Assembly (NCBI GenBank): GCA_035275265.1
Contig: DATENC010000017.1
Span: forward strand, 62,001 to 126,000
Direction: 5' to 3'
DNA: 64,000 nucleotides
Source: JACQAP01 sp035275265
GTDB taxonomy: Bacteria > Pseudomonadota > Gammaproteobacteria > Burkholderiales > JACQAP01
This document shows, one piece after another, positions 50,439-59,298 of the stretch (positions are counted from its first letter, which is position 1; each line of letters opens with the position of its first letter). Position numbers and translations under genes: made by a program. The notes under the pieces are model-generated. The model searched no databases, was not told where the DNA came from, and worked only from the letters and a program-made list of their open reading frames with translations.

Positions 50439-51497
50439 ATGCAAAGCGCGAAACTCGATCAAGCCGTGCAATTCGCGACCGACCACGAAACTCCGTGGAC
50501 GCGCGACATCACCGATAGGTGGGGCATCCATCATGAGGATCCGCCACCCTGGAACAAGCTTCTCGGTCCGGTGCATGCACGAGGCCCGGTGTCCGGCACC
50601 ATCGTCCTGAACGGTAAAACCCTGATCTCGTGGGGTCAGCCGGATCGACCGGATCTCACCTTCAGCATCGCGAAAACCTATCTTGCGCTTGTGGCGGGTG
50701 TTGCCCACGACCGTGGGTTGTTGCCCGACGTGGATGAACCGGTTCGCATGCGGATACCCGGCATCGGGTTCGATGAAGGCCCTAACGCGCAGGTGACCTG
50801 GGCGCACCTGTTGCAACAAACCAGCGAGTGGGAAGGCACGGTCTTCGGCGTCCCGGATCAAGCCGACCGTTACCGCACCCTATCGTTTCTGGGCGCCGCC
50901 GCCGCGGGCAAGAAAGGCGATCCGCGGCCGCTTCAGGCTCCCGGGACATTCTGGGAGTACAACGACGTGCGCATCAACCAGTTCTCACTTGCCCTGCTGC
51001 ATCTGTTCGGGCGTCCGCTGCCGGACGTGTTTCGCGAGGCAATCATGCAGCCCGTCGGCGCCAGCGATTACTGGCGCTGGGTGGGATACGACAACGCATG
51101 GATCACTCTCAAGGGACACAGGGTTCAATCGGTCCCCGGCGGCACGCATTGGGGGGGCGGCGTGTCGATCGGCAGCCACGACCAGGCGCGGATCGGGCAG
51201 ATGATGCTGGAAGATGGCAAGGTAAACGGCCGGCAAGTGATTTCGCCGGAATGGATCAAGCACATGCGAACGCCGTGCAGGATTGCGCCCTTCTACGGAT
51301 ATCTGATCTGGTTGAACCACGACCGCCGGGTATTTCCGAGTGTGCCGGCGTCGAGTTACCTCGCCATCGGTGCGGGCGGCAATTTCACCTGGATCGAACC
51401 CGAGCGCCGCATGGTAGTGGTGGTGCGTTGGATCAATCCAGACAATGCCGACGAATTCTTCCGACGGGTGTTGCAGGCGATAGGTGAACGGGGATGA
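50439..51497 (+). CDS. Serine hydrolase of the beta-lactamase (class C)/esterase family
   Basis: 352 residues. The catalytic SxxK is Ser76-Ile-Ala-Lys79 (TFSIAKTYLALV). The second motif, normally YxN, reads Tyr174-Asn-Asp (FWEYNDVRIN). The third region is GGTHWGGGVSIGSHDQARIG. No signal peptide is seen, so it is probably a cytosolic esterase or peptidase rather than a beta-lactamase. It is monocistronic; the upstream 258 bases contain only the small minus-strand gene's promoter region. Confidence 0.85.
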   Translation: MQSAKLDQAVQFATDHETPWTRDITDRWGIHHEDPPPWNKLLGPVHARGPVSGTIVLNGKTLISWGQPDRPDLTFSIAKTYLALVAGVAHDRGLLPDVDEPVRMRIPGIGFDEGPNAQVTWAHLLQQTSEWEGTVFGVPDQADRYRTLSFLGAAAAGKKGDPRPLQAPGTFWEYNDVRINQFSLALLHLFGRPLPDVFREAIMQPVGASDYWRWVGYDNAWITLKGHRVQSVPGGTHWGGGVSIGSHDQARIGQMMLEDGKVNGRQVISPEWIKHMRTPCRIAPFYGYLIWLNHDRRVFPSVPASSYLAIGAGGNFTWIEPERRMVVVVRWINPDNADEFFRRVLQAIGERG

Positions 51498-51614
51498 CAG
51501 TGCTTACAACAGAACCGCAGGGGATTAGAAAGTCAGCCTCACATACTGAGCTGCCGACAACTTGAAGCAGCCCAGTTTGTCTTGCTACCCTAACTCTTAC
51601 AGACCAACATTTGC

Positions 51615-52277
51615 TCAGGCCTCGGGATCGCCCTGTGCGACCTTGCCGAACCAATCCTCGATGGTGACCAGGCCGCCTGCCTTTTGCGCACGCCCCTTGT
51701 CCTTGCCTGCCAGATCGTCCTGAAGCATGTCGATGCGCTTCCATCCGGCCAGCGGCGTCTCGCAGTTGGCGCGCGGCACATAGCGCGAGGCCTTCACTTT
51801 GTCGTAGCGGTGCACGTAGCGCGGACAATTGGGCCACACCTCGGTAACCTTGACGCGAACGAGGAGCACCGCCTCGTGGAACTGGTCGATCAGGGGATCG
51901 TTCTCGGTTACGCTGGCAATACCCTGGACTCGCAGGCGATTGGGCCGCTCAAAATCCATGAACAGCATGCCTATCTTGCTCTTCGCGGAAATGTTGCCGG
52001 CTGAGTAGAACATGCCATTGCCGTCATATAGCGGAAAGACTATGGTCTTTGCGTCAAGCGCTCGCACGAAACCGGAGTCGCCACCCTTGTACGACACCGT
52101 CGGGCGGCCCTCATTATCGATGGTCGAGAGCCAAAACATGTCGCGGCTCTCTATGAACGCCTTGTCCATCTCGCCGACCTCTGAATGAACAGCGATTGCC
52201 TCCACCTTGTCGGCCAGACGGCGTGTATCGAAACGGTCCTGGAAGGCGCGCTGCGTGGCGCCATAAAGCGTGCTCAT
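51615..52277 (-). CDS. Pyridoxamine 5'-phosphate oxidase-like flavoprotein
   Basis: 220 residues from the ATG at 52277, which has GGAGGAG 6 bases upstream. The split-barrel PNPOx fold is seen in MFWLSTIDNEGRPTVSYKGG, TIVFPLYDGNGMFYSAGNIS and IGMLFMDFERPNRLRVQGIA. This subgroup (about 200-240 residues, with CPRYVHRYDKV near the end) is annotated as PNPOx-like FMN or haem-binding protein of unknown substrate. It is monocistronic. Confidence 0.85.
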   Translation of the reverse strand: MSTLYGATQRAFQDRFDTRRLADKVEAIAVHSEVGEMDKAFIESRDMFWLSTIDNEGRPTVSYKGGDSGFVRALDAKTIVFPLYDGNGMFYSAGNISAKSKIGMLFMDFERPNRLRVQGIASVTENDPLIDQFHEAVLLVRVKVTEVWPNCPRYVHRYDKVKASRYVPRANCETPLAGWKRIDMLQDDLAGKDKGRAQKAGGLVTIEDWFGKVAQGDPEA

Positions 52278-52534
52278 TTGATTCTCCTCCTTGAGATTTC
52301 TTATGATTGATTTGCCTGTCGGCACGGTGTGGCCAACGGGTCATTGAGAAGGGTATCAGAATGTCCGGGGAAAAACGGTTTCTTCGGGCAATCTGCAGCC
52401 TGATCGTGGCCCCACTCGCTCAATACATTGGTCTGGTGAGATGACAGCGCAAATCATGCGTAGCCAGACTCCTGCCGGGTTGTTTTTTGGAGCAGAATGG
52501 TATTTGGCTGCTGTCCGAAAGGGGGCAATTGCCC

Positions 52535-52678
52535 ATGAGACCCACTATTTTCGCAGCCATGTTGCTGCTGTTGCCCTTTGCCGCCTTGGCAGACGAAAAC
52601 GACGATATCGTAAACGGCTGCCCTGAACACAAAATTAGTTTTTCAGTTTCTCCTCCAGCAGCTCAATCCAATGCCTGA
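52535..52678 (+). pseudogene. Possible truncated small secreted protein
   Basis: 47 codons starting MRPTIFAAMLLLLPFAALADE, a convincing signal peptide with AAGGGGG upstream of the ATG, then NDDIVNGCPEHKIS. The frame runs 44 bases into the oppositely oriented glcF 3' end and its last ~13 residues look random. It may be the N-terminus of a gene cut off next to glcF. The remaining bases of 52278-52634 show nothing recognisable. Confidence 0.35.
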
Positions 52679-53936
52679 CGGGCAGGGCGGTACGGCTCTG
52701 GATGTGAGTGAGGCAGCCGATATTCGCGGTCGCAAGTAGTTCCGGTTTTCCCGACTCAAGCGCATTGACCTTGTCTTTCAGCAGTTTCTGCGACAGTTTC
52801 GGTTGGAGAATGGAATAGGTCCCGGCCGAACCGCAGCACAAATGTGAATCCGGTACTGCTGCCAGATCGAAGCCTGCGGTAGTGAGCAGCGCTTCCACTT
52901 TGCCGCGGATCTGGAGGCCGTGTTGCAACGAACACGGTGAGTGGAAGGCTATGCGCGGCTTTACTGCGCTCGCAGAAGCGAGGGGAGAGGGGAGCCCGAC
53001 TTCGCTGGATACCGGGCTTCGCCCATAAGAGGAGAGGGATGAACCTAAGACCTTTTCGAGTTCTTCACGTTCTGCAAAGACCACTTCGCTGAGATCCCTG
53101 GTCAGGTCAGATATGCGTTTCGCCTTCTCCGCGTAAGCCGGGTCGCGGGCCAGAACATGTCCGTATTCCTTGACCATCGTGCCGCAGCCGCTCGCGGTCA
53201 TGACCACCGCCTCCGCCCCGGCTTCGATGTGGGGCCACCACGCGTCGATATTCCGGCGCATGTAGTCGAGCGCGTCCTCCTGACGGTTCAAATGGAAGGT
53301 CACGGCGCCGCAGCAGCCCGCTGCTTCGGCTTTCACCAGTGAAATTCCCAGCCGGTCCAGCACACGCGCCGCTGCCGGATTGATGTCGGGCGCCAGCGAC
53401 GGTTGCACACATCCGTCCAGGACCAGCATCCTGCGCGCGTTGCGCGGCCCCGGCCAAACGGTATTGCGCGCGACGGCCTTTGGCACCTTGCGTTTGAGTG
53501 CGTCGGGCAACAGCGGCCGCAGCAACTGACCAACCCTGAACAGCGAACCGAATAGCGCCGGGTTTGGAATCACGGCACGCAACGCGGCGCGCTTGAGCGA
53601 TTCCATGAAAGGCCGGCCTACGCGTTTTTCGACGATGTTACGGCCAATATCCACCAGCCGACCGTACTGCACCCCGGAGGGGCAGGTCGTCTCGCAGGCC
53701 CGACAGGTGAGGCAACGATCCAGGTGCAGTTGCGTCTTGACGGAATACGCGTTGCCTTCCAGCAGCTCCTTGATGAGATAGATGCGGCCGCGCGGGCCGT
53801 CGAGCTCGTCACCGAGCAACTGATAGGTCGGGCAGGTCGCGGTGCAGAATCCGCAGTGCACGCAGGCACGCAGGATGCTGTCCGCTTCCTGGCCTTCCGG
53901 GGTGTCTCTGATGAATTCCGCCAGATTTGTTTTCAT
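52635..53936 (-). CDS. glcF: Glycolate oxidase iron-sulfur subunit GlcF
   Basis: 433 residues. Two ferredoxin-type [4Fe-4S] motifs lie in the N-terminal third (CVHCGFCTATCPTYQ and CLTCRACETTCPSGVQYG). Two CCG-domain motifs follow (AAGCCGAVTFHLN and HLCCGSAGTYSILQPK). It passes electrons from GlcD/GlcE to the quinone pool during glycolate oxidation to glyoxylate. It is the last gene of the minus-strand glcDEF series, 27 bases after glcE. Confidence 0.95.
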   Translation of the reverse strand: MKTNLAEFIRDTPEGQEADSILRACVHCGFCTATCPTYQLLGDELDGPRGRIYLIKELLEGNAYSVKTQLHLDRCLTCRACETTCPSGVQYGRLVDIGRNIVEKRVGRPFMESLKRAALRAVIPNPALFGSLFRVGQLLRPLLPDALKRKVPKAVARNTVWPGPRNARRMLVLDGCVQPSLAPDINPAAARVLDRLGISLVKAEAAGCCGAVTFHLNRQEDALDYMRRNIDAWWPHIEAGAEAVVMTASGCGTMVKEYGHVLARDPAYAEKAKRISDLTRDLSEVVFAEREELEKVLGSSLSSYGRSPVSSEVGLPSPLASASAVKPRIAFHSPCSLQHGLQIRGKVEALLTTAGFDLAAVPDSHLCCGSAGTYSILQPKLSQKLLKDKVNALESGKPELLATANIGCLTHIQSRTALPVRHWIELLEEKLKN

Positions 53937-53963
53937 TCAGTTCGGACTAAGGCAAATTTCATC

Positions 53964-55016
53964 TCAAAAGTCAGCGTGGATGCGGCCGGGACTGAGAATG
54001 CCTTCCGGGTCGAACGCACGCTTTAGCTTCTTGTGGATTACCAGCAGATTCGCCGGCAATCGCTGGATGCCCAGCCGCTTGTCGCCGCCTCGGAACAGCG
54101 TGGCGTGGCCCCCGGCCCTTTGAGCGGTTTCAAAAGTCTGCGATGGACTGAGATTTGCGGCAATCCAGCGCAGAGCGCCGCTCCATTCGATCAGTTGCGG
54201 GCCCAGGCCCAGCGGCGCAGCGGTGGGTTTGAGGGAGAGGCGCCACAGTGGCGCGCCTTGCGCGAAAAACGGATGTGTCTGCTCGCGAATCGATCGCCAG
54301 AAAACAGCGCCGTCGGCAACCGTTTCGCCGCCGAGTTTCTTTTGGGCTGCTTCGACCGCGGGTTCCGCACCGGCCAGGCGCAGGTAGAGCGAACCGTCTA
54401 CGTGACAGGATGCCGACACGGGCAACGGTTTCCCGGCCCAGCGGTTCATTGAATCGATCGCCGCGGCCTCATCCATTTCCAAAAGCAACGTGCATTCCTG
54501 TTGCGGCACCGGCAGCACTTTGAGAGAAACTTCTGTGATCAATCCCAGGGTGCCGAAGGAACCGGTCATCAATCTCGGCAAGTCATAGCCCGCGACATTC
54601 TTGATCACCCGTCCTCCGAAGCGAAGATCGTTGCCCAAGCCGTTCAACATGCGCACGCCGAGCACGAAGTCTCGCACCGACCCCGCGGTCGCGCGGCGCG
54701 GCCCTGAGAACCCGCACGCCACAGCACCCCCGAGCGTGGCGGCAGCGCCGAAGTGTGGCGGTTCGAACGGCAGCATCTGCCCGTTCTTCGTCAGAGCGGC
54801 TTCCACGTCCCGGAGCGGCGTGCCGGCGCGAGCAGTTAGTACCAGTTCGGTGGACTCGTACTCGACGATCCCGGTAAATGGGCGTGTGTCGAGTACATCG
54901 CCGATCAGTGCCAGACCGTAGAAATCCTTGGCGCCGCTGCCCCGGATACGCACATGAGTGTGCTCGGTTGCGGCTTTGCGAATGGTTTCTGAGAACTGTT
55001 GGATTACTTCCTGCAT
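53964..55016 (-). CDS. glcE: Glycolate oxidase FAD-binding subunit GlcE
   Basis: 350 residues, FAD-linked oxidase fold: RIRGSGAKDFYGLAL, EYESTELVLTARAGTPLRDV, GAAATLGGAVACGFSGPRRA and GLITEVSLKVLPVP are GlcE features. It is shorter than GlcD and lacks its C-terminal cap. It forms the membrane-associated glycolate dehydrogenase with GlcD and GlcF. A 224-base gap carrying a palindromic repeat separates it from glcD. Confidence 0.94.
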   Translation of the reverse strand: MQEVIQQFSETIRKAATEHTHVRIRGSGAKDFYGLALIGDVLDTRPFTGIVEYESTELVLTARAGTPLRDVEAALTKNGQMLPFEPPHFGAAATLGGAVACGFSGPRRATAGSVRDFVLGVRMLNGLGNDLRFGGRVIKNVAGYDLPRLMTGSFGTLGLITEVSLKVLPVPQQECTLLLEMDEAAAIDSMNRWAGKPLPVSASCHVDGSLYLRLAGAEPAVEAAQKKLGGETVADGAVFWRSIREQTHPFFAQGAPLWRLSLKPTAAPLGLGPQLIEWSGALRWIAANLSPSQTFETAQRAGGHATLFRGGDKRLGIQRLPANLLVIHKKLKRAFDPEGILSPGRIHADF

Positions 55017-55023
55017 GTTGAGT

Positions 55024-55225
55024 CTCGACGCAGAGACGCAAAGTACGCGAAGAAACGCAAGGGTAAGACCAACACGATTGACGGATTGATAGAAATTTTC
55101 GTTGGAGCCGTTGGCGTCTGACGCGTCGGAGGCAAGAAATTGGCGAGGAACGGCATCGCTCCGAATCCAGCAAGTTTCCCGATCCTGTTTACGGCCTTTG
55201 CGCTCGTTGCGCCTTTGCGTGAGAT
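55024..55225. repeat. Palindromic intergenic element between glcD and glcE
   Basis: The left arm, including CGACGCAGAGACGCAAAG (55027-55044), is inverted at the right as GCGCCTTTGCGTGAG (55209-55223) and nearby CCTTTGCGCTCGTTG. The arms enclose ~130 bases with no gene. The GACGCAGAGA core recurs in the element at 59163-59287. Confidence 0.5.
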
Positions 55226-55240
55226 GTTGATTTTGGAAAC

Positions 55241-56740
55241 TCAGAAACGAGGCAGGTCCGGGAACTTTTCTTTGCCGCGGTGCACGTGCATCGCGCCAAA
55301 TTCGGCACAGCGCTGCAGTGTGGGCACAGCCTTGCCGGGATTAAGCAGGCCGTGCTCGTCGAACACATGCTTCACTGCATGGAATGTCTCCAGTTCGCGG
55401 GGCCCGAACTGCAGGCACATCTGGTTGATTTTCTCGATTCCCACGCCGTGCTCACCGGTGATAGTGCCGCCAACCTCGACGCACAGTTCCAGAATCGCCG
55501 CACCGTAGCCCTCGGCGCGCCGCAACTGGTCGTCGTCGTTGGCATCGAACATGATCAACGGATGCAGGTTGCCGTCGCCGGCATGGAACACGTTGGCGCA
55601 CTGCAGGTTGAACGTTACAGACAACTCCTCGATGCGCTGAAGCACATGGGCCAAATGCCTGCGTGGAATGGTGCCGTCCATGCAGTAGTAGTCTGGAAGG
55701 ATTCGACCAACCGCGGGGAAGGCAGCCTTGCGCCCGGCCCAGAGTTTCAGCCGGTCGGCTTCATCCCGCGAAATGCGGATCTCAGTCGCGCCGGCCTTGC
55801 GCATCACCTCCGTGACGCGGCCGATTTCCGCCGCCACTTCTTCCTCCGTGCCGTCGGATTCGCACAGCAGGATGGCCGCCGCATCGAGTGGATAGCCGGC
55901 ATGGACGAATTGCTCTACTGCGGCGGTGGCTTTCTTGTCCATCATCTCCAGGCCGGCGGGGATGATCCCGGCGGCGATGACGTCCGCTACCGCCTTTGCA
56001 GCCGAACCGAGGTCATCGAACGCTGCCAACACCACCTGCGCTTTCTGGGGTCTGGGCAGAAGTTTGACGGTGATCTCGGTTATTACGCCCAGCAGGCCTT
56101 CCGACCCGGTGATCAGCGCCAGTAAATCGTAACCCGGCGAATCGAGCCCTTCCGCGCCGATCTCGAGCAATTCTCCGTCGATGGTGACGAACCGTACCTT
56201 GAGGATGTTGTGTACCGTGAGCCCGTATTTCAGGCAATGGACACCTCCCGAATTCTCGGCGACGTTGCCGCCGATCGAGCAGGCGATCTGACTGGACGGG
56301 TCAGGAGCGTAGTACAGGCCGAGTGGCGCGCTCTCTTCGGAGATTGCAGCGTTGCGAACGCCCGGTTGCACGCGTGCGACCCTTGCCTGCGCGTCGATCC
56401 CCAGGATTTTCTTCATCTTCGACATGACCAGCAGCAGTCCGTGCTCGTAGGGTAGGGCCCCACCTGATAAGCCGGTGCCGGCGCCGCGGAATACAACAGG
56501 CACCCGGCCCGTGTGGCAGATGCGAAGAATCGCGCGCACCTGGTCCTCGTGCTCGGGAAGCGCCACCAACAGGGGCATACGCTGGTATGCGGTGAGGCCG
56601 TCGCACTCGAAGGGTTTGAGTTCCTCGTACTGATGCAGCAGCGAGTCTGGCCCAAGGATCGCGGAAAGGCGCTGGATCAGCTCCGCCTTGGGGATCTGCG
56701 GTTCCAGCGTTTCGGATGGAAGAAGTTCGGGCTTACCCAT
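55241..56740 (-). CDS. glcD: Glycolate oxidase catalytic subunit GlcD (FAD-linked oxidase)
   Basis: 499 residues starting MGKPELLPSETLEPQ. FAD_binding_4 features are VVFRGAGTGLSGGALPYEHG and SSQIACSIGGNVAENSGGVH. The C-terminal cap has the catalytic/substrate segment NVFHAGDGNLHPLIMFD and GTITGEHGVGIEKINQM. It oxidises glycolate (or D-lactate) to the 2-oxo acid and heads the glcDEF series. The length and operon support glycolate. Confidence 0.94.
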   Translation of the reverse strand: MGKPELLPSETLEPQIPKAELIQRLSAILGPDSLLHQYEELKPFECDGLTAYQRMPLLVALPEHEDQVRAILRICHTGRVPVVFRGAGTGLSGGALPYEHGLLLVMSKMKKILGIDAQARVARVQPGVRNAAISEESAPLGLYYAPDPSSQIACSIGGNVAENSGGVHCLKYGLTVHNILKVRFVTIDGELLEIGAEGLDSPGYDLLALITGSEGLLGVITEITVKLLPRPQKAQVVLAAFDDLGSAAKAVADVIAAGIIPAGLEMMDKKATAAVEQFVHAGYPLDAAAILLCESDGTEEEVAAEIGRVTEVMRKAGATEIRISRDEADRLKLWAGRKAAFPAVGRILPDYYCMDGTIPRRHLAHVLQRIEELSVTFNLQCANVFHAGDGNLHPLIMFDANDDDQLRRAEGYGAAILELCVEVGGTITGEHGVGIEKINQMCLQFGPRELETFHAVKHVFDEHGLLNPGKAVPTLQRCAEFGAMHVHRGKEKFPDLPRF

Positions 56741-56836
56741 ACGGCGTGAGTAATCCACGGCGCGAATGCGAGCAAATGCGGGACGCACATGCGCTCGTGG
56801 GGTACGGAGGATTACGCATACATACTGTGGAAGTGA

Positions 56837-58099
56837 TCACAAAATCAAAATTGCGCGGAAGTCGTTGACGTTGGTCAACGTCGGACCGGTGATGATCAAG
56901 TCGCCGAGACCTGAGAAAAAACTGTAGCCATCATTATCCGCGAGCATGGCCTTAGCGTCCAGATTGCGTGCGGTCGCATGCGTGAGCGAATCGGGCGTTA
57001 GGACCGCTCCGGCATTGTCTTCAGTGCCGTCCACGCCATCGGTATCGCCTGCGAGTGCGCTAATACCCCGCTCTCCGTTGAGGGCAACAGCCAGTGCGAG
57101 CAGGAACTCCGCGTTACGGCCGCCCCGGCCGTTCCCACGCACAGTCACCGTGGTCTCGCCGCCGCTAAGCAGTACGCACGGCGCCTTGGCCGGCTGCCCA
57201 TGGCGTTTGACCTGCCGGGCGATGCCTGCGTGGACCATTGCGACTTCGCGCGACTCGCCTTCAATCGCGTCGCCAAGGATCACTGGAGTGAGGCCATGCC
57301 GTCGCGCGATTTCCGCGGCCGCTTCGAGGGACATCTGCGGTGTCGCGACCATATGCAACTCCGTCCCGGCAAGGCGCGGGTCACCTGGCTTCGGCGTTTC
57401 AGCTTTGGCAGCCCTCAGGTGATTCACGACCGCCAGCGGTTCGGTGATCCGGTACTTGTCGAGGATGGCGAGCGCATCGGCAAACGTGGTCGGATCGGCC
57501 ACGGTGGGACCGGAGGCAATGACCGCCGGATCGTCTCCCGGAATATCGGAGATCGCGAGCGTCACCAGTTTCGCGGGCGCGCAAGCCGCGGCAAGCCGCC
57601 CGCCCTTGACCGCGGATAGGTGTTTGCGTACGCAGTTCATCTCCGCGATATTGGCGCCGCTCTTGAGCAGCGCCTTGTTGATCGCCTGCTTATCGTTGAG
57701 CGTCAATCCCGCCGCAGGCAAAGCGAGTAGGGCGGAGCCGCCGCCCGAAACCAGGAACAACACCAGGTCATCGGCGGAGAGTCCTTGAACGATCTTCAAA
57801 ATGCGTTCGGCGGCTTCGCGCCCCGCCAGATCCGGGACAGGGTGCGCGGCTTCGGCCACTTCGATTTTCCGCGTGGGCGCGTTGTGGCCGTAACGTGTGA
57901 CGACCAGACCGGACATTTCGCCCTGCCAGTGATCCTCCACGGCCTTGGCCATACTCGCCGCCGCCTTTCCGCAGCCGACGACGATGGTGCGGCCTTTGGG
58001 TGGCTTTGGCAGATACGCCGGCAAAGACTTGTCCGGAAGCGCCGCCGCGATCGCGGCATCGAACATGGCTCTCAGCAAGGTGCGTGGATCCTGATTCAT
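56837..58099 (-). CDS. ttuD: Glycerate 2-kinase, type 2 (GckA/TtuD, MOFRL family)
   Basis: 420 residues: TIVVGCGKAAASMAKAVEDH, VSGGGSALLALPAAGLT, an N-terminal DUF4147 domain, and the C-terminal MOFRL domain with LSGGETTVTVRGNGRGGRN and AGDTDGVDGTEDNAGAV. It phosphorylates glycerate, normally to 2-phosphoglycerate, linking glyoxylate assimilation to glycolysis. It lies between glcD and the tartronate semialdehyde reductase on the same strand. Confidence 0.93.
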   Translation of the reverse strand: MNQDPRTLLRAMFDAAIAAALPDKSLPAYLPKPPKGRTIVVGCGKAAASMAKAVEDHWQGEMSGLVVTRYGHNAPTRKIEVAEAAHPVPDLAGREAAERILKIVQGLSADDLVLFLVSGGGSALLALPAAGLTLNDKQAINKALLKSGANIAEMNCVRKHLSAVKGGRLAAACAPAKLVTLAISDIPGDDPAVIASGPTVADPTTFADALAILDKYRITEPLAVVNHLRAAKAETPKPGDPRLAGTELHMVATPQMSLEAAAEIARRHGLTPVILGDAIEGESREVAMVHAGIARQVKRHGQPAKAPCVLLSGGETTVTVRGNGRGGRNAEFLLALAVALNGERGISALAGDTDGVDGTEDNAGAVLTPDSLTHATARNLDAKAMLADNDGYSFFSGLGDLIITGPTLTNVNDFRAILIL

Positions 58100-58249
58100 G
58101 CTTTCCTATTCGCCGACCGCCGAGCACGCAATGGGGCAACAAGAATCAACGATGCTTTCGTAAACATGTGAGGTGCCGCCTCCCGCGTTTCGTTTCCTCC
58201 TGGCGAGCATCCTGGTTTCCTCCGCAGGCTCTGCGGTGAGAGTCTTGCA

Positions 58250-59131
58250 TTACTTGGCTACCGGGTGATTAGCCAGAGTTTCGAGGGCCTTGACCATGGC
58301 AGAGTGATCCCACTTGCCGCCGCCCTGTGCCTGGCAAGCGCTGAACAGTTCCTGCGCGGTGGCGGTGTTGGGCAGGCTCATCTTGAGCGCACGCCCGGAG
58401 GCGAGCGCAAGGTTCAGGTCCTTCTGGTGCAACTCGATGCGAAAGCCCGGATCGAAAGTGCGCTTGATCATGCGCTCGCCGTGAACTTCCAGCACCCGAG
58501 AGGAAGCGAAGCCGCCCATCAGCGCCTGGCGCACCTTACCGGGATCCACGCCGGCTTTCGATGCGAGCAACAGGGCTTCGGCCACCGCTTCAATGTTGAG
58601 CGCGACGATGATCTGGTTGCAGACCTTGCAGGTCTGGCCGGCGCCGATGTCCCCAACCAGGGTGATGTTCTTGCCGATCAACTCGAACAGCGGTTTGACC
58701 TTCGCGAACACGGTTTCTTTTCCCCCGACCATGATGGTGAGCGCGGCGTTCTTGGCGCCGACCTCACCGCCGGAAACAGGAGCATCCACGTACTCTGCGC
58801 CGGCTTTGCGAATGCGCTCGGCGAAGATTTTGGTGTCTATCGGCGAAATCGAGCTCATGTCCACGACGATTTTTCCGGCGGTCAGGCCTTCGGCAACGCC
58901 GTCTGTCCCGAACAGCGCTTTCTCCACGTCCGGCGTGTCCGGAACCATGGTGATGATGACATCGGCTTTCTGCGCCACTTCCTTCGCCGTCGTGCATGCC
59001 TTACCGCCTGCCGCGGTCAATTCCGCCGCCACGCCGCTACGGCTGTACAGGTACAGCGTGTGTCCGCCCTTCATGAGATTGGCAGCCATGGGTTTGCCCA
59101 TGATGCCCAGACCGACGAATCCTACGTTCAT
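58250..59131 (-). CDS. glxR: 2-hydroxy-3-oxopropionate (tartronate semialdehyde) reductase
   Basis: 293 residues of the beta-hydroxyacid dehydrogenase family. The dinucleotide motif is VGFVGLGIMGKPMAANL, the substrate motif is DAPVSGGEVGAKNAALTIMV, and the catalytic Lys lies in GAGQTCKVCNQIIVALN. It reduces tartronate semialdehyde to D-glycerate, the step before glycerate kinase. It is followed by ttuD and preceded by hyi. Confidence 0.92.
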   Translation of the reverse strand: MNVGFVGLGIMGKPMAANLMKGGHTLYLYSRSGVAAELTAAGGKACTTAKEVAQKADVIITMVPDTPDVEKALFGTDGVAEGLTAGKIVVDMSSISPIDTKIFAERIRKAGAEYVDAPVSGGEVGAKNAALTIMVGGKETVFAKVKPLFELIGKNITLVGDIGAGQTCKVCNQIIVALNIEAVAEALLLASKAGVDPGKVRQALMGGFASSRVLEVHGERMIKRTFDPGFRIELHQKDLNLALASGRALKMSLPNTATAQELFSACQAQGGGKWDHSAMVKALETLANHPVAK

Positions 59132-59162
59132 TTTTTTCTCCCTGGAGCTAGGTCAAAATCTC

Positions 59163-59287
59163 AACACAGAGGCGCAGAGGAAATGCGAACTCGGGTTCAA
59201 CTTCCGACCATGATGACGCTGTTGAATACGTGCCGAAGGGCAGTTCATTCATGGCGAACTTCTCTGTGTTCTCTGCGTCTCTATGTT
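59163..59287. repeat. Palindromic intergenic element between hyi and glxR
   Basis: The left arm AACACAGAGGCGCAGAGGAA (59163-59182) is inverted at the right as TTCTCTGCGTCTCTATGTT (59269-59287), with an additional TTCTCTGTG at 59260. The arms enclose about 77 bases. The same CGCAGAG/CACAGAG vocabulary occurs at 55024-55225 and, as one arm only, at 13068-13092. Confidence 0.55.
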
Positions 59288-59298
59288 AGGTGTAGGCG

